From Bradyrhizobium genosp. L (lineage in GTDB: Bacteria > Pseudomonadota > Alphaproteobacteria > Rhizobiales > Xanthobacteraceae), in contig NZ_CP061378.1 of NCBI RefSeq assembly GCF_015624485.1, forward strand, positions 4,030,001 to 4,094,000: DNA of 64,000 nt, given 5' to 3'. Below, one piece after another: positions 8,097-19,274 of this stretch (positions are counted from its first letter, which is position 1; each line of letters begins with the position of its first letter). The position numbers and the translations under genes are program-made. The notes under the pieces are model-generated. The model was given only the letters and a program-made list of their open reading frames with translations, was not told the DNA's origin and searched no databases.

Positions 8097-8178
8097 CCGT
8101 CATTCCGGGGCACGCGAAGCGTGAACCCGGAATCTCGAGATTCCGGGTTCGATGCTGCGCATCGCCCCGGAATGACGG
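8097..8178. repeat. Palindromic repeat (CGTCATTCCGGGGC family)
   Basis: Outer arms CCGTCATTCCGGGGC (8097-8111) and GCCCCGGAATGACGG (8164-8178) are perfectly complementary. Inner arms GAACCCGGAAT and ATTCCGGGTTC meet around TCTCGAG. It sits between two genes of the same strand, queA and the upstream cyclophilin, so it would be transcribed as a stable mRNA structure. Confidence 0.9.
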
Positions 8179-8188
8179 AGAGCTTGGC

Positions 8189-8653
8189 TTACGCCGCGTC
8201 GGCGGCCATGCGCGCCTTGACGATCTTGTCCGGGTTCTGCACCGGCTCGCCGCGCTTGATCTTGTCGACGTGCTCCATGCCCTCGGTGACCTTGCCCCAG
8301 ACCGTGTACTGGTTGTCGAGGAAGGAGGCGTCGTCGAAGCAGATGAAGAACTGGCTGTCGCCGGAATCCGGATTGGCGGCACGGGCCATCGAGGCGGTGC
8401 CACGGACATGCGGCTCCTTGTTGAACTCGGCCTTCAGCTTCTTGCCCGAGCCGCCCGTGCCGGTGCCCTGCGGGCAGCCGGTCTGCGCCATGAAACCGTC
8501 GATCACGCGATGGAACACGATGCCGTCGTAAAAGCCCTCGCGCACCAGTTCCTTGATCCGGGCGACATGGCCCGGCGCCAGATCCGGACGCATCTCGATC
8601 GTGACCGGACCCTGGGTGGTTTCGAGGATCAGAGTATTTTCGGTAGCAGCCAT
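8189..8653 (-). CDS. Cytoplasmic peptidyl-prolyl cis-trans isomerase (cyclophilin)
   Basis: A 154-aa single-domain cyclophilin that speeds proline isomerisation. It has no signal peptide, so it is expected in the cytoplasm. Core motifs are present: FHRVIDGFMAQTGCPQGTGTGG (about residues 45-66) and MARAANPDSGDSQFFICF. The start at 8653 follows CAGGAGAAG and overlaps the end of the upstream TonB-like gene by 25 bp, indicating translational coupling. A second, exported cyclophilin is encoded 430 bp upstream; they look like a compartment-split pair. Confidence 0.95.
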   Translation of the reverse strand: MAATENTLILETTQGPVTIEMRPDLAPGHVARIKELVREGFYDGIVFHRVIDGFMAQTGCPQGTGTGGSGKKLKAEFNKEPHVRGTASMARAANPDSGDSQFFICFDDASFLDNQYTVWGKVTEGMEHVDKIKRGEPVQNPDKIVKARMAADAA

Positions 8654-9081
8654 GCTCGCTTCTCCTGGCTTCGGGGTGGATATTTGGTGTGCCTGAAAGG
8701 GATGGCGAATGGGCGTCCGGCAACCGCGCCGCCCAGGCCTTCGGTAAATGGCAACGGCGTGCAGCGCTGCAAAGTTTCCATCACGGCGATCCGGTATTGC
8801 AGCCGATCGTTGTCGTTGGCCCCTTCCGATTCATAGGTGATCCTGGGATGGCCCAGGATCTCGCCCTTGCGGTTGAAGCTGACGATCACGGTGATGTCGA
8901 TCGGCCCAGCCTTGTCCTGTGGTGGCGGTCGCCAGCAGCGGTGAATGGCCAGCACGACATCGCGGATGGTGTCGAGCTGCGCGCCTTGTTGGCCGCCTTG
9001 CGCCTGAGCTGCCGCGGTCAATACGAGCCACAGGAGCGGCGCGGCAAACCAGGCAAATGGCTTGCTGCGCGCCGCGTTCAT
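8629..9081 (-). CDS. Exported protein with TonB/TolA C-terminal-like domain
   Basis: A 150-aa protein with a signal peptide (SKPFAWFAAPLLWLVLTAAAQA). The mature part, VVLAIHRCWRPP...DITVIVSFNRKGEILGHPRI...AVMETLQRCTPLPF, follows the pattern of TolA/TonB C-terminal domains: a helix, then strands with an energy-transducer-like VxFxxxGxxxxxxI. It lacks the membrane anchor and proline-rich spacer of true TonB. Two cysteines could form a disulfide. It lies between two cyclophilin genes, 3 bp after the exported one, and overlaps the next by 25 bp. The function is not established. Confidence 0.7.
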   Translation of the reverse strand: MNAARSKPFAWFAAPLLWLVLTAAAQAQGGQQGAQLDTIRDVVLAIHRCWRPPPQDKAGPIDITVIVSFNRKGEILGHPRITYESEGANDNDRLQYRIAVMETLQRCTPLPFTEGLGGAVAGRPFAIPFRHTKYPPRSQEKRAWLLPKIL

Positions 9082-9084
9082 GGG

Positions 9085-9627
9085 TCACTTGATGTCGGAT
9101 GCGACCTGCACCTTCACCATCTTGTCGGGATCGGGAACCGGTTCGCCGCGCTTGAGCTTGTCGACGACGTCCATGCCGGACACCACTTCGCCGATCACGG
9201 TGTACTTGCCGTTCAGGCTCGGGCCGTCGGCGAACATGATGAAGAACTGCGAATTCGCCGAGTTCGGATCGCTGGTCCGCGCCATGCCGACGATGCCCCG
9301 CTTGTAGGGCACGTTGGAGAATTCAGCCGGCAGGTTCGGATATTTCGAGCCGCCGGTGCCGTTGAAGTTCTTGCCGTCACCGGTCTGCGCCATGAAGCCG
9401 TCGATCACGCGGTGGAACGGCACGTTGTTGTAGTAGCCCTCACGCGCCAGCAGCTTGATCCGCTCGGCATGCTTCGGCGCCAGATCGGGCCGCAGCTTGA
9501 TCACGATGCGGCCCTTGGTGGTGTCGATCACGATCGCATTGGCCTTGTCGAGGCCGGCGGGCAGCGGTTGGGCGACCGCCGATGTGACGCAGAACAGCGC
9601 GGCAACGAGTGCAAGAATGCGGATCAT
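9085..9627 (-). CDS. Exported peptidyl-prolyl cis-trans isomerase (cyclophilin)
   Basis: A 180-aa cyclophilin with a cleavable signal peptide (MIRILALVAALFCVTSAVAQ), so it should act in the periplasm on exported proteins. Motifs: FHRVIDGFMAQTGDGKNFNGTGG and MARTSDPNSANSQFFIMF. It follows coaD by 46 bp on the same strand and precedes the TonB-like gene by 3 bp. It is similar to the cytoplasmic cyclophilin at 8189, especially in the KLKRGEPVPDPDKMVKV tail (KIKRGEPVQNPDKIVKA in the other), suggesting descent by local duplication. Confidence 0.95.
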   Translation of the reverse strand: MIRILALVAALFCVTSAVAQPLPAGLDKANAIVIDTTKGRIVIKLRPDLAPKHAERIKLLAREGYYNNVPFHRVIDGFMAQTGDGKNFNGTGGSKYPNLPAEFSNVPYKRGIVGMARTSDPNSANSQFFIMFADGPSLNGKYTVIGEVVSGMDVVDKLKRGEPVPDPDKMVKVQVASDIK

Positions 9628-9673
9628 GGAAACTCCGGATCTCTGGACGTTCGGGGTGTGGCTTGAGCCGGCA

Positions 9674-10171
9674 TCAGCCGGCGAACTTGGCCTTCAGGCT
9701 AGCGGCGACCGATGACGGCACGAAGGCTGCGAAGTCGCCGCCCATCTGGGCGATCTGGCGCACCAGTGTGGCGGTGATCGGGCGGACCGCGACCGAGGCG
9801 GGCACGAATACGGTATGGACGTCCGGTGCCATCGCCTCGTTCATGCCGGCTAGCTGCATCTCGTAGTCGAGATCGGTGCCGTCGCGCAGGCCGCGAATCA
9901 TGATGGTCGCGCCGAGTGTGCGCGCCGCCGTCACCGTTAGATTGTCGTAAGTGGTGCAATCGAACGCGCAGCCGGCTGCCTGGGCAATCGGGCCGCAGAC
10001 TTCGGCCAGCATGGCGAGCCGTTCCTCGGTGGAGAATAGCGGCTTCTTGCCGGCATGGACGGCTACCGCGACGACCAGGCGGTCGCACAGATGGACGGCC
10101 TGCCGGACCACGTCGAGATGGCCGTTGGTAACGGGATCGAAGGAGCCTGGGTAGAGCGCGATACGGGGCAT
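9674..10171 (-). CDS. coaD: Phosphopantetheine adenylyltransferase
   Basis: This 165-aa enzyme makes dephospho-CoA from 4'-phosphopantetheine and ATP, the penultimate step of CoA synthesis. Seen: [14 protein letters not shown] with the nucleotidyltransferase TxGH motif at residues 15-18, [13 protein letters not shown], and a VxPIxATLVRxIA tail in place of the ISSTxVR motif. Length matches the family. The start at 10171 ([12 protein letters not shown]) is chosen; a longer open frame to 10687 has no homology. It appears to head the coaD-cyclophilin-TonB-like-cyclophilin-queA run. Confidence 0.97.
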   Translation of the reverse strand: MPRIALYPGSFDPVTNGHLDVVRQAVHLCDRLVVAVAVHAGKKPLFSTEERLAMLAEVCGPIAQAAGCAFDCTTYDNLTVTAARTLGATIMIRGLRDGTDLDYEMQLAGMNEAMAPDVHTVFVPASVAVRPITATLVRQIAQMGGDFAAFVPSSVAASLKAKFAG

Positions 10172-10292
10172 TGCCCGTCCTAACCCGCCCGGCCCGCCCC
10201 GGCAAGCGGCTCTGGTTCCCTGCAATTCCCGAAATAAATTTCCGCTGGTCCAGTGAACGATCCCTGGGATGCCAGCGTCTATGAGGGTGAAT

Positions 10293-10401
10293 GTTTCGTC
10301 ACCGATGGGCCGACGAAACAAACCGGCCGGGGATGAAACCATTTTCCGGTGTGGCGAAGACACCACGAAACTTGCCCCCGGTACAGGTTGGACAACGAAA
10401 C
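10293..10401 (+). other. Cluster of ACGAAAC motifs upstream of the small secreted protein
   Basis: ACGAAAC occurs at 10313-10319, 10365-10371 and 10395-10401, with ATGAAAC at 10333-10339. An inverted copy, GTTTCGTC (10293-10300), forms an 8-bp stem with GACGAAAC (10312-10319). The cluster may be a regulatory array or mRNA structure; no known regulator is assigned. Confidence 0.4.
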
Positions 10402-10436
10402 GACGGGCCCGGGGGGCCCGAGATAAGGGGACCGTC

Positions 10437-10694
10437 ATGATCAAGGCACTTTCCGCCATCGCTATTGCCGCGTTCATTGCTGCGGCGCTCACCGTTCTTC
10501 CCGGCTTTGCGCCGCAGGTCGAAGCCTCGACCCCGCAGCCGCTCGCCAAGGCCGACCGCCTCGACATCCACGCCATCGGCAAGGATTGCTCGCAGCAGGC
10601 CTGGCCGAATTTCGAGGCCTCCTGCCTGCGCACGGTCGGCGCCAAGACCATGGTGCGCGAAGCCCGGCTCGTCACCGCCGACCGCACGCCGTAG
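10437..10694 (+). CDS. Small secreted hypothetical protein (85 aa)
   Basis: The N-terminus is a clear signal peptide ([30 protein letters not shown]), leaving a mature peptide of about 55 residues with two cysteines (KDCSQQAW and ASCLR) that could form a disulfide. The start at 10437 follows AAGGGG seven bases upstream. The 5' region contains repeated ACGAAAC motifs. No function is recognised; the size and composition match small periplasmic proteins common in Bradyrhizobium. Confidence 0.7.
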   Translation: MIKALSAIAIAAFIAAALTVLPGFAPQVEASTPQPLAKADRLDIHAIGKDCSQQAWPNFEASCLRTVGAKTMVREARLVTADRTP

Positions 10695-10778
10695 TCAGCC
10701 CTGGGTCAGCCTCGCGTAAGCACCGTCACGTAAATCCCAATGGTAATTTGCGACGCGCCGTCGCAGACTAACGTCTAA

Positions 10779-10808
10779 GGCGCCCGGCCCGGACACCGGA
10801 CGGGCGCC
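10779..10808 (+). other. GC-rich hairpin in the kup leader
   Basis: GGCGCCCG (10779-10786) pairs perfectly with CGGGCGCC (10801-10808), with additional pairing inside the loop. It ends 19 bases before the kup GTG and lacks a T-run, so it is either an mRNA structure near the ribosome site or a weak transcription stop. Confidence 0.55.
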
Positions 10809-10827
10809 AGAGACCGGGGGATTTCAC

Positions 10828-12741
10828 GTGACCGCTACGCCAGCCATCGTCTCCTCCGGCCACCCTCCAAGCCCGCTGCCGTTCGCGATCACGATGGGTG
10901 CGCTCGGCGTCGTCTATGGCGACATCGGCACCAGCCCCCTTTACGCACTGAAGGAAGCCGCCAAGGCCGCAGCCCATGGCGGCGCCCTCACTCCGGATGC
11001 CGTGCTCGGCGTGGTCTCGCTGATCCTGTGGGCGTTGATCCTCATCATCTCCCTGAAATACGCCATGCTGATCCTGCGCGCGGACAACCGCGGCGAAGGC
11101 GGCATCGTCGCTCTGCTGGCGCTGTTGTCGGCACGCAACGCGGCGCCCGGCACCTGGCGGGCGCATCTGCTCGTGGTCGGCCTGGTCGGCGCCGCACTCC
11201 TCTATGGCGACGGCGCGATCACACCGGCGATCTCGGTGCTGTCGGCGATCGAGGGCCTCAAGGTCGATGCGCCCTCGCTGGCACCCGCGGTGGTGCCGGC
11301 GACCGTCGTCATCCTGATCGGCCTGTTCATCATGCAGAAGCAGGGCACCGGCTTCATCGGCAAGATCTTCGGCCCGGTGATGCTCGGCTGGTTCGCGGTG
11401 ATCGCAGCCCTCGGCATCCATGGCATCGTCAAAGCGCCCTCCGTGCTGGTCGCGCTCAGCCCGCTCTACGCGTTCAACTTCCTGATCCACCAGGACTTCC
11501 ATGTCAGCTTTGCGATCCTCGGCGCCGCCTTCCTCGCCGTCACCGGGGGCGAGGCGATGTATGCCGACATGGGGCATTTCGGCCGCTTCCCGATCCGGCT
11601 GGCGTGGTTCGCGATCTGCCTGCCGGCGCTGGTGCTGAACTATTTCGGCCAGGCCGGCGAACTGATCTCCGATCCCACCTCGATCGACAACCCGTTCTTC
11701 CAGCTTGCGCCGGACTGGGCGCATTATCCGCTGGTCCTGCTCGCAACCGTCGCCACCGTGATCGCCTCGCAGGCGATCATCTCGGGCGTCTTCTCGCTGA
11801 CCCAGCAGTCGATCCAGCTCGGCTTCCTGCCGCGCATGCATATCCGCCACACCACCAGCGACGCGATCGGGCAGATCTACGTGCCGCTGGTGAACTGGCT
11901 GCTCGCCGTCGCAACGCTCGGCGCGGTGCTCGCCTTCGGCACCTCGGACGCGCTGGCCGGCGCCTATGGTATCGCAGTGTCGCTGCTGATGGCGATCACC
12001 ACACTGCTCGCCGCGCTGGTCGCGATCCAGTGGGGCTATTCGCCGATCCTGGTGATCGCGGTGAACGGCTTCTTCTTCGTGATCGACGCGATCTTCTTTG
12101 CCGCAAACACCGAGAAGCTGTTCGAGGGCGGCTGGTTCCCGCTGCTGCTCGCCGCCGCCGTGGCGTTCCTGATGATGACTTGGCGCAGCGGCGTCAAACT
12201 GGTCGAGCGGGCCCGCGGCAAGCTGCGCCAGCCGGAGGAAGACCTGATCGAGACCGCGGTCAACAAGTGCCAGGCCCGCCTGCCCGGCACCGCCGTGTTC
12301 CTGGCCTCGGCCCCGAACGGCGTGCCACTGGCGCTGACGCAGTTCGTCAAGCACAACCACGTGCTGCACCAGCGCGTGCTGCTGGTCACCGTGCAGATCG
12401 AGGAGATGCCGCGCATCTCGGACGACGATCGCGCCGACGTCGTCGAGATCTCACCGGGCATCACCCGCATCATCCTGCATTACGGCTTCATGCAGTATCC
12501 GACGATCTATGAGGGGCTGAAGACCGCCTGCCGGCAGAACAGGCTGCCCGGCATCGATCTCTCTGACGTCACCTACTATATCGGCCGGGAAACCATCATC
12601 CCGAGCGAGGACATCCCGGGCATGTGGGTGTGGCGGGAATCGATGTTCGCCTTCCTGCAGCGCAACGCCGAGCGCTCGGCGGCGTTCTTCGGCGTGCCCA
12701 GCGGTCAGGTCGTCGAATTCGGCACGGAGATCGAGATCTAG
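10828..12741 (+). CDS. kup: Kup/HAK/KT potassium uptake transporter
   Basis: A 637-aa inner-membrane K+/H+ symporter. The N-terminal signature GALGVVYGDIGTSPLYAL (about residues 20-37) is diagnostic of Kup. About twelve hydrophobic segments follow to residue 460 or so, then a cytoplasmic C-terminal domain. Length is typical. The start is a GTG at 10828 preceded by a GGGGG tract. A strong hairpin occupies the leader directly upstream. The gene appears monocistronic; no kdp or trk gene is nearby. Rhizobia often carry several kup copies, so the numbering of this paralogue is unknown. Confidence 0.95.
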   Translation: MTATPAIVSSGHPPSPLPFAITMGALGVVYGDIGTSPLYALKEAAKAAAHGGALTPDAVLGVVSLILWALILIISLKYAMLILRADNRGEGGIVALLALLSARNAAPGTWRAHLLVVGLVGAALLYGDGAITPAISVLSAIEGLKVDAPSLAPAVVPATVVILIGLFIMQKQGTGFIGKIFGPVMLGWFAVIAALGIHGIVKAPSVLVALSPLYAFNFLIHQDFHVSFAILGAAFLAVTGGEAMYADMGHFGRFPIRLAWFAICLPALVLNYFGQAGELISDPTSIDNPFFQLAPDWAHYPLVLLATVATVIASQAIISGVFSLTQQSIQLGFLPRMHIRHTTSDAIGQIYVPLVNWLLAVATLGAVLAFGTSDALAGAYGIAVSLLMAITTLLAALVAIQWGYSPILVIAVNGFFFVIDAIFFAANTEKLFEGGWFPLLLAAAVAFLMMTWRSGVKLVERARGKLRQPEEDLIETAVNKCQARLPGTAVFLASAPNGVPLALTQFVKHNHVLHQRVLLVTVQIEEMPRISDDDRADVVEISPGITRIILHYGFMQYPTIYEGLKTACRQNRLPGIDLSDVTYYIGRETIIPSEDIPGMWVWRESMFAFLQRNAERSAAFFGVPSGQVVEFGTEIEI

Positions 12742-12894
12742 GGCGTGTACTCATAAATCCGGGATGTGCGCTTTACGGGGCGAACTGGACACGCCACCCG
12801 ACCTTCAGCGATTTCGCCTTTTGATCCGAAGCCGACCTTGTGGAGTGCTCGTTCTCGTTGATATGCTGGATCATTCAGCGGGGAGTGCCGAACG
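12742..12894. other. Intergenic stretch resembling a decayed repeat
   Basis: Starts with GGCGTGT (about 12743) and has an inverted ACACGCC about 45 bp further on. A minus-strand reading gives the FGSKGEI and IYEYTP phrases that recur in spurious ORFs of Bradyrhizobium repeats. It looks like an old repeat or insertion remnant; the exact limits are unclear. Confidence 0.35.
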
Positions 12895-13866
12895 ATGTTC
12901 GATATCTCGCGTCGCGACCTGACACTTGGTGCAGCCACCGCCTGCGCCGCCTTTGGACTCGACAAGCCGATCACGTTTGTCGACGCGGCTTACGCCCAGC
13001 AATCCGTCACGCAACCATTCCGCAAATACAAGGTCGGCGACATTGAGGTCTTCTCTCTGATCGATGGCGCGCGCGACGTTCCGCTGCGGGACGGTATGGT
13101 CAGGAATGTCAGCGTCGAACAGGTCAAGACCGCGTTGCGTGGTGCCGGTTTTCCTGAAAATCGGGCGCCCGTTCGGTTTATCGTCATGGCACTCAAGCTG
13201 CGCGATCAAGTGGTCCTGATCGACTCGGGTACGGGCGGTCATCCGATTTATGGCGAGGGGACCGGCCGGCTATTCGAGAGCATGGCCGCGGCGGGTCTTG
13301 ACCCCAAGGCCGTCAAGACGATCCTCATTTCTCATCTTCATGGCGACCACATTTATGGGCTCATGAACAATGAGAGCAATGCGCAGGTCTTCCCGGATGC
13401 CGAAATCGTGGTACCGGCAGCGGAACTTAAATGGTGGACGCGCCCAGGGGTCGACTCGCTCGATCTTGGGCCGACGCGCAAGGGCCTCGCCCGGCGCATT
13501 CAGGCTACGGTAGCGACTTGGAAAAACGTCAGGGCTTTTGAGGGAGAACCTGAACTCCTGCCTGGCGTGCGCGCCATTGAGGTGCCCGGTCATAGCCCGG
13601 GAATGGTCGCGCATCTGGTCGCCTCCGGCAGTGAGCAGTTCCTGATCAGCGCCGACGTGGTCAATCTTGCGCCCCACATTGCAACAAATCCTGAATGGCA
13701 GCTATCGATCGATCAGGATCCACAAATGGCGGTGGAAACGCGAAGGAGGATCTTCGATCGCGCGGTCGCCGACAAGCTCACCATTTCGGGTACTCACTGG
13801 TTGATGCCGAACGTTGGCACGCTGGCGAGGGATGGCAACGGCTACGTATTCGCAGCCAAGGGGTAA
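12895..13866 (+). CDS. Tat-exported metallo-beta-lactamase-fold hydrolase
   Basis: A 323-aa protein. The N-terminus SRRDLTLGAATACAAFG is a twin-arginine signal (RR at residues 6-7), so it should be exported folded through Tat; a tatABC set lies in this window. Metal ligands of the MBL fold are all present: HLHGDH (147-152), GHSPG (about 227), Asp in LISADV (about 250) and His in SGTHW (about 306). This pattern is typical of the lactonase/N-acyl-homoserine lactonase-like branch, but the substrate cannot be told. Local GC and style look slightly less biased than neighbouring genes. It is flanked by a decayed repeat and a truncated gene. Confidence 0.9.
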   Translation: MFDISRRDLTLGAATACAAFGLDKPITFVDAAYAQQSVTQPFRKYKVGDIEVFSLIDGARDVPLRDGMVRNVSVEQVKTALRGAGFPENRAPVRFIVMALKLRDQVVLIDSGTGGHPIYGEGTGRLFESMAAAGLDPKAVKTILISHLHGDHIYGLMNNESNAQVFPDAEIVVPAAELKWWTRPGVDSLDLGPTRKGLARRIQATVATWKNVRAFEGEPELLPGVRAIEVPGHSPGMVAHLVASGSEQFLISADVVNLAPHIATNPEWQLSIDQDPQMAVETRRRIFDRAVADKLTISGTHWLMPNVGTLARDGNGYVFAAKG

Positions 13867-14062
13867 CATCCCCCGCGACACTAGCCGTGGCTACGGACGA
13901 CGACCGCTGCCGGTAGCGGGCGAACCGCTCGGCATATGAGTCAGCCTCTGGCCCGAAACCGACATGCCGTGGGCGCCCGGCGGTGTCCGGTTTTAAGGGA
14001 CAGCCGACATGGCGAATTCATGATTACGCGCCTAGCTCGCGCAGCGGAGGCGCATTCCGGCG

Positions 14063-14452
14063 ATGTCAGACGATCCACCGCTTCAGCTCAAACCCCGGCT
14101 GGCGATCTCGATCGACCAGGCCCAGGCGATCGTGTCCCGCGTCGCGCCGCGCGCGCTGGTGCGCGACATCATCGAGCTGCGCGGCGGCGAGATCAGCACG
14201 ATCCTCGAGATCGTAGTGGCCGACGCGCCAGGCTGCATCCTCAAGGTCTATCCACCGTCGCTACAGTGGAAGATGGCGAAGGAGGTTCACGTCCTCGGGC
14301 TGCTCGAGAAGGTCGATATCCCAATCCCCCGCATCCTGCTTGCCGACGATACGCATGAGGTGATCGCTGGATGGCGCAGATCGGCAAACCCGAGGCACTG
14401 CCCGGCCTCACGGCAGAGCTGGAGCGCGCCACATAGCCCGCGCGGTCCTTAA
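14063..14452 (+). pseudogene. Truncated aminoglycoside-phosphotransferase-family gene
   Basis: The first 95 or so residues (from SDDPPLQLKPRLAISIDQAQ to LLEKVDIPIPRILLADDT) look like the N-lobe of an APH/choline-kinase-like phosphotransferase, including ILKVYPP where the nucleotide-binding lysine sits. The homology stops at about 14355; the rest (HEVIAGWRRSANPRH...) is out of character and lacks the catalytic HxDxxxxN loop. A different frame from 14371 reads MAQIGKPEALPGLTAELERAT and then stops, as expected for a deletion junction. A functional kinase is not encoded. Confidence 0.6.
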
Positions 14453-14544
14453 TTCGTCATCGGCTGCAACAAAACGTAACGCCCACTCATCCCAAAGTGC
14501 TTCAGACTCGCCGTCAGGCGAAGACGCGCCGAGAGAGCCTTTGA

Positions 14545-14946
14545 ATGTCCCGAACCTCAACCGTTATTTTCCACCTTGCGCTGCTGATCCTGTCGGTATC
14601 GTCAACGGGTCTGGCCGAGGCGAGAGGTGGCTTCAATCCCAATTGCCACGTGGGAAGGATCAGCCTCTGCCCGGACTGCACGATCACCGTCAAGATCACC
14701 GTACTGCAAGACCACGAGTGCCGGATCAACTACGGTTCGATGGGCCCGATGCATGACCAGAAGATTCTGGTCGGAGCCAAGCACGGGAAATACTGGGCGG
14801 ACAATGAGACCAGCACCGCTTACAGGCCGAGCAAGGGCTTTGTCGGCGATGACTATTTCGAGACGCGATTTTTCTACGAACTCTTTAACGGCAAGGCGGC
14901 TTCAACGCTGCTCAAGGCAAGCGTCGAAGTGGTTCCGCATCTTTAG
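14545..14946 (+). CDS. Small secreted hypothetical protein (133 aa)
   Basis: The signal peptide (VIFHLALLILSVSSTGLAEA) is followed by a mature domain of about 108 residues. Four cysteines cluster at its N-terminal side (NCHVGRISLCPDCTITV and HECRI), suggesting two disulfides. The remainder (KILVGAKHGKYWADN...GFVGDDYFETRFFYELFNGK) has the look of a small beta-rich domain. No family is recognised with confidence. The start at 14545 is the first ATG preceding the signal sequence. It is convergent with gyrA, with a short repeat remnant between. Confidence 0.65.
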   Translation: MSRTSTVIFHLALLILSVSSTGLAEARGGFNPNCHVGRISLCPDCTITVKITVLQDHECRINYGSMGPMHDQKILVGAKHGKYWADNETSTAYRPSKGFVGDDYFETRFFYELFNGKAASTLLKASVEVVPHL

Positions 14947-14954
14947 CCGCAGTC

Positions 14955-15003
14955 GGTAGCCCGGATTTCGCTTCGCTTCGTCCGAACTATGGGAGGCCCC
15001 GAC
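14955..15003. repeat. Partial AGCCCGGAT-type repeat remnant
   Basis: TAGCCCGGATTTCGCTTCGC matches one arm of the fuller element at 52083-52163. The other arm is missing, so this is a decayed half-copy between the convergent hypothetical gene and gyrA. Confidence 0.5.
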
Positions 15004-15007
15004 GGCA

Positions 15008-17731
<2,724 letters not shown>

Positions 17732-17947
17732 AGGGGAAATCCGGTCAGTTTGACTGGAGAATCATATAGCGTATCGATGGCCCGAAAACCACCCTCGCCG
17801 GCCTCCGCGGCGCCGTTTTTCCCTTCGTTTTTTCATGCACTTACGGGGAGGCTCGGGAGTTCCCCGACACTGCGCTTCAGGCTGCGAAGTGCGCGTGCCG
17901 AATAGCGAAAGAGTGAGCTCTATTCGCTGCTCGCCGCTCGCCTCTTC

Positions 17948-18346
17948 TCACTGCCCAAACACCACCGCATGCATGATCCGCCCCGGCATGAAGGTGAACA
18001 ACCCGGCAATGACCAGCGCGCCGAAAAAGAGGCTGATCATCGTGAACTTGTGGCGGCGGACATTGTGCGTCCGCGCGGCCGTCACGCCGAGCACCAGCAT
18101 CGCCAGCGTGAAGATCGACAGCAGATGGATCGGGCTCCAGGGGCCGAGCAGACGGATCTGATGGATCCAGAACGAGCTCAGCGCCACGGCCAGCATCAGG
18201 ATCACCCAGATCCAGCCGAGCGTCCGGTGCGGCAGCGTCCCCTTCGGCGCGGCGAGTTGGATGGAGCCGAGCACGAAGGCGGCCATCGCCGCAAAGGCAT
18301 GGAGGGGGATCGCAGGCGCGGCGTCCAATAGCGGTGCGAGGCTCAT
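17948..18346 (-). CDS. DUF2306 integral membrane protein
   Basis: A 132-aa protein with four hydrophobic segments, about residues 15-35, 43-60, 70-88 and 105-125. Characteristic DUF2306 features are HRTLGWIWV and the RRHKFTMISLFFGAL loop and helix. Function is unknown. The start at 18346 (MSLAPLL) is preferred over the longer frame to 18445, because the extra codons would cover the promoter. A consensus -35 (TTGACA on the minus strand) and a perfect 9+9 bp palindrome lie 50-80 bp upstream, so a dedicated repressor probably controls it. No regulator gene is adjacent. Confidence 0.8.
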   Translation of the reverse strand: MSLAPLLDAAPAIPLHAFAAMAAFVLGSIQLAAPKGTLPHRTLGWIWVILMLAVALSSFWIHQIRLLGPWSPIHLLSIFTLAMLVLGVTAARTHNVRRHKFTMISLFFGALVIAGLFTFMPGRIMHAVVFGQ

Positions 18347-18394
18347 GACGGCAGCCCTCAAGGTCGCGGCCGGACATCGTCTGCCGGCACGGCG

Positions 18395-18428
18395 AATGTA
18401 AATATCATTTACATTGGCCTGTGTCAAA
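18395..18428 (-). promoter_or_regulatory. Promoter with perfect palindromic operator before the DUF2306 gene
   Basis: AATGTAAAT (18395-18403) and ATTTACATT (18407-18415) are perfectly inverted about a 3-bp centre. On the minus strand a consensus TTGACA (18428 to 18423) lies just upstream, putting the palindrome over the spacer and -10. That layout is typical for a TetR/GntR-size dimeric repressor. Confidence 0.75.
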
Positions 18429-18605
18429 GTCGGAAAGCGCCGCAAACGCTGCCTTCAGTAAGCCAAGCAATGTCCGCGACTTACCTGGTTATCCTCTTTG
18501 TCCACATGAGAAATTTACCGCCGCGCATCAAGGCGCCGTTCCGGAGAATGACCTTCACGGAACGGCTCCCGAGGTCGCGTCAGAAAAACGCAGGGCCCGC
18601 TCCGC

Positions 18606-19100
18606 TCAGAACGGGATGTCGTCGTCCATGTCGCTGTTGCGGCCACCGCCGCTGCCGGCGGCAACCGCGCGGCGCGGCGCAGAGCTGACCGGACCGGACG
18701 AGCCGAAATCGCTGCCGCCATCGTCGGAGAAGCTGCCGCCTCCGCCGCTGCGGCCGTCGAGCATCGTGAGGTTGGAGTTGAAGCCCTGCAGCACGACCTC
18801 GGTCGAGTACTTCTCGACGCCGCTCTGGTCGGTCCATTTACGGGTCTGCAGCTGGCCCTCGATGTACACCTTGGCGCCCTTCTTCAGGTACTGCTCGGCG
18901 ACCTTGCAGAGGCCTTCGTTGAAGATCACGACGCGATGCCACTCGGTCTTTTCCTTGCGCTCGCCGGTGCCCTTGTCGCGCCAGGTCTCCGAGGTGGCGA
19001 TCGAGAGATTGGCGATCGGACGGCCGTCCTGTGTCCGCCGGATTTCCGGATCCTTGCCGAGGTTTCCAACCAGGATCACCTTGTTCACGCTTCCTGCCAT
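18606..19100 (-). CDS. ssb: Single-stranded DNA-binding protein
   Basis: A 164-aa SSB that coats single-stranded DNA in replication and repair. The OB fold starts [23 protein letters not shown] and includes [22 protein letters not shown] Gly/Ser-rich linker leads to the acidic tip DMDDDIPF, which recruits partner proteins. The start at 19100 (MAGSVNK) follows GGAG; the frame opens further upstream without homology. A LexA-type box GTTC-N7-GTTC lies 218 bp upstream, so it is probably SOS-induced, like uvrA further right. Confidence 0.97.
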   Translation of the reverse strand: MAGSVNKVILVGNLGKDPEIRRTQDGRPIANLSIATSETWRDKGTGERKEKTEWHRVVIFNEGLCKVAEQYLKKGAKVYIEGQLQTRKWTDQSGVEKYSTEVVLQGFNSNLTMLDGRSGGGGSFSDDGGSDFGSSGPVSSAPRRAVAAGSGGGRNSDMDDDIPF

Positions 19101-19274
19101 CGCTTCATCTCCGCTCAAAAACCGGGCCGCCGGACATCGGCCGCCACTCTCAACCTTCGCCACTTACTGCAGGCGTCGCGGATGACCCTATACGCCGACA
19201 CCGGGCCGTCGCATCGGCTGTCGCCCAACGATCCGGTCGTTATCCACGGTCTCGCGGATATCCACACGCCGTTA

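Noticed and set aside
9674..10687. Longer coaD start at 10687
   Set aside because: The added 172 residues have no homology and overlap the small secreted gene on the other strand; the family start is at 10171.
10768..12369. A 533-aa minus-strand frame, His/Asp/Arg-rich
   Set aside because: Antisense to kup; its composition is that of a reversed membrane protein.
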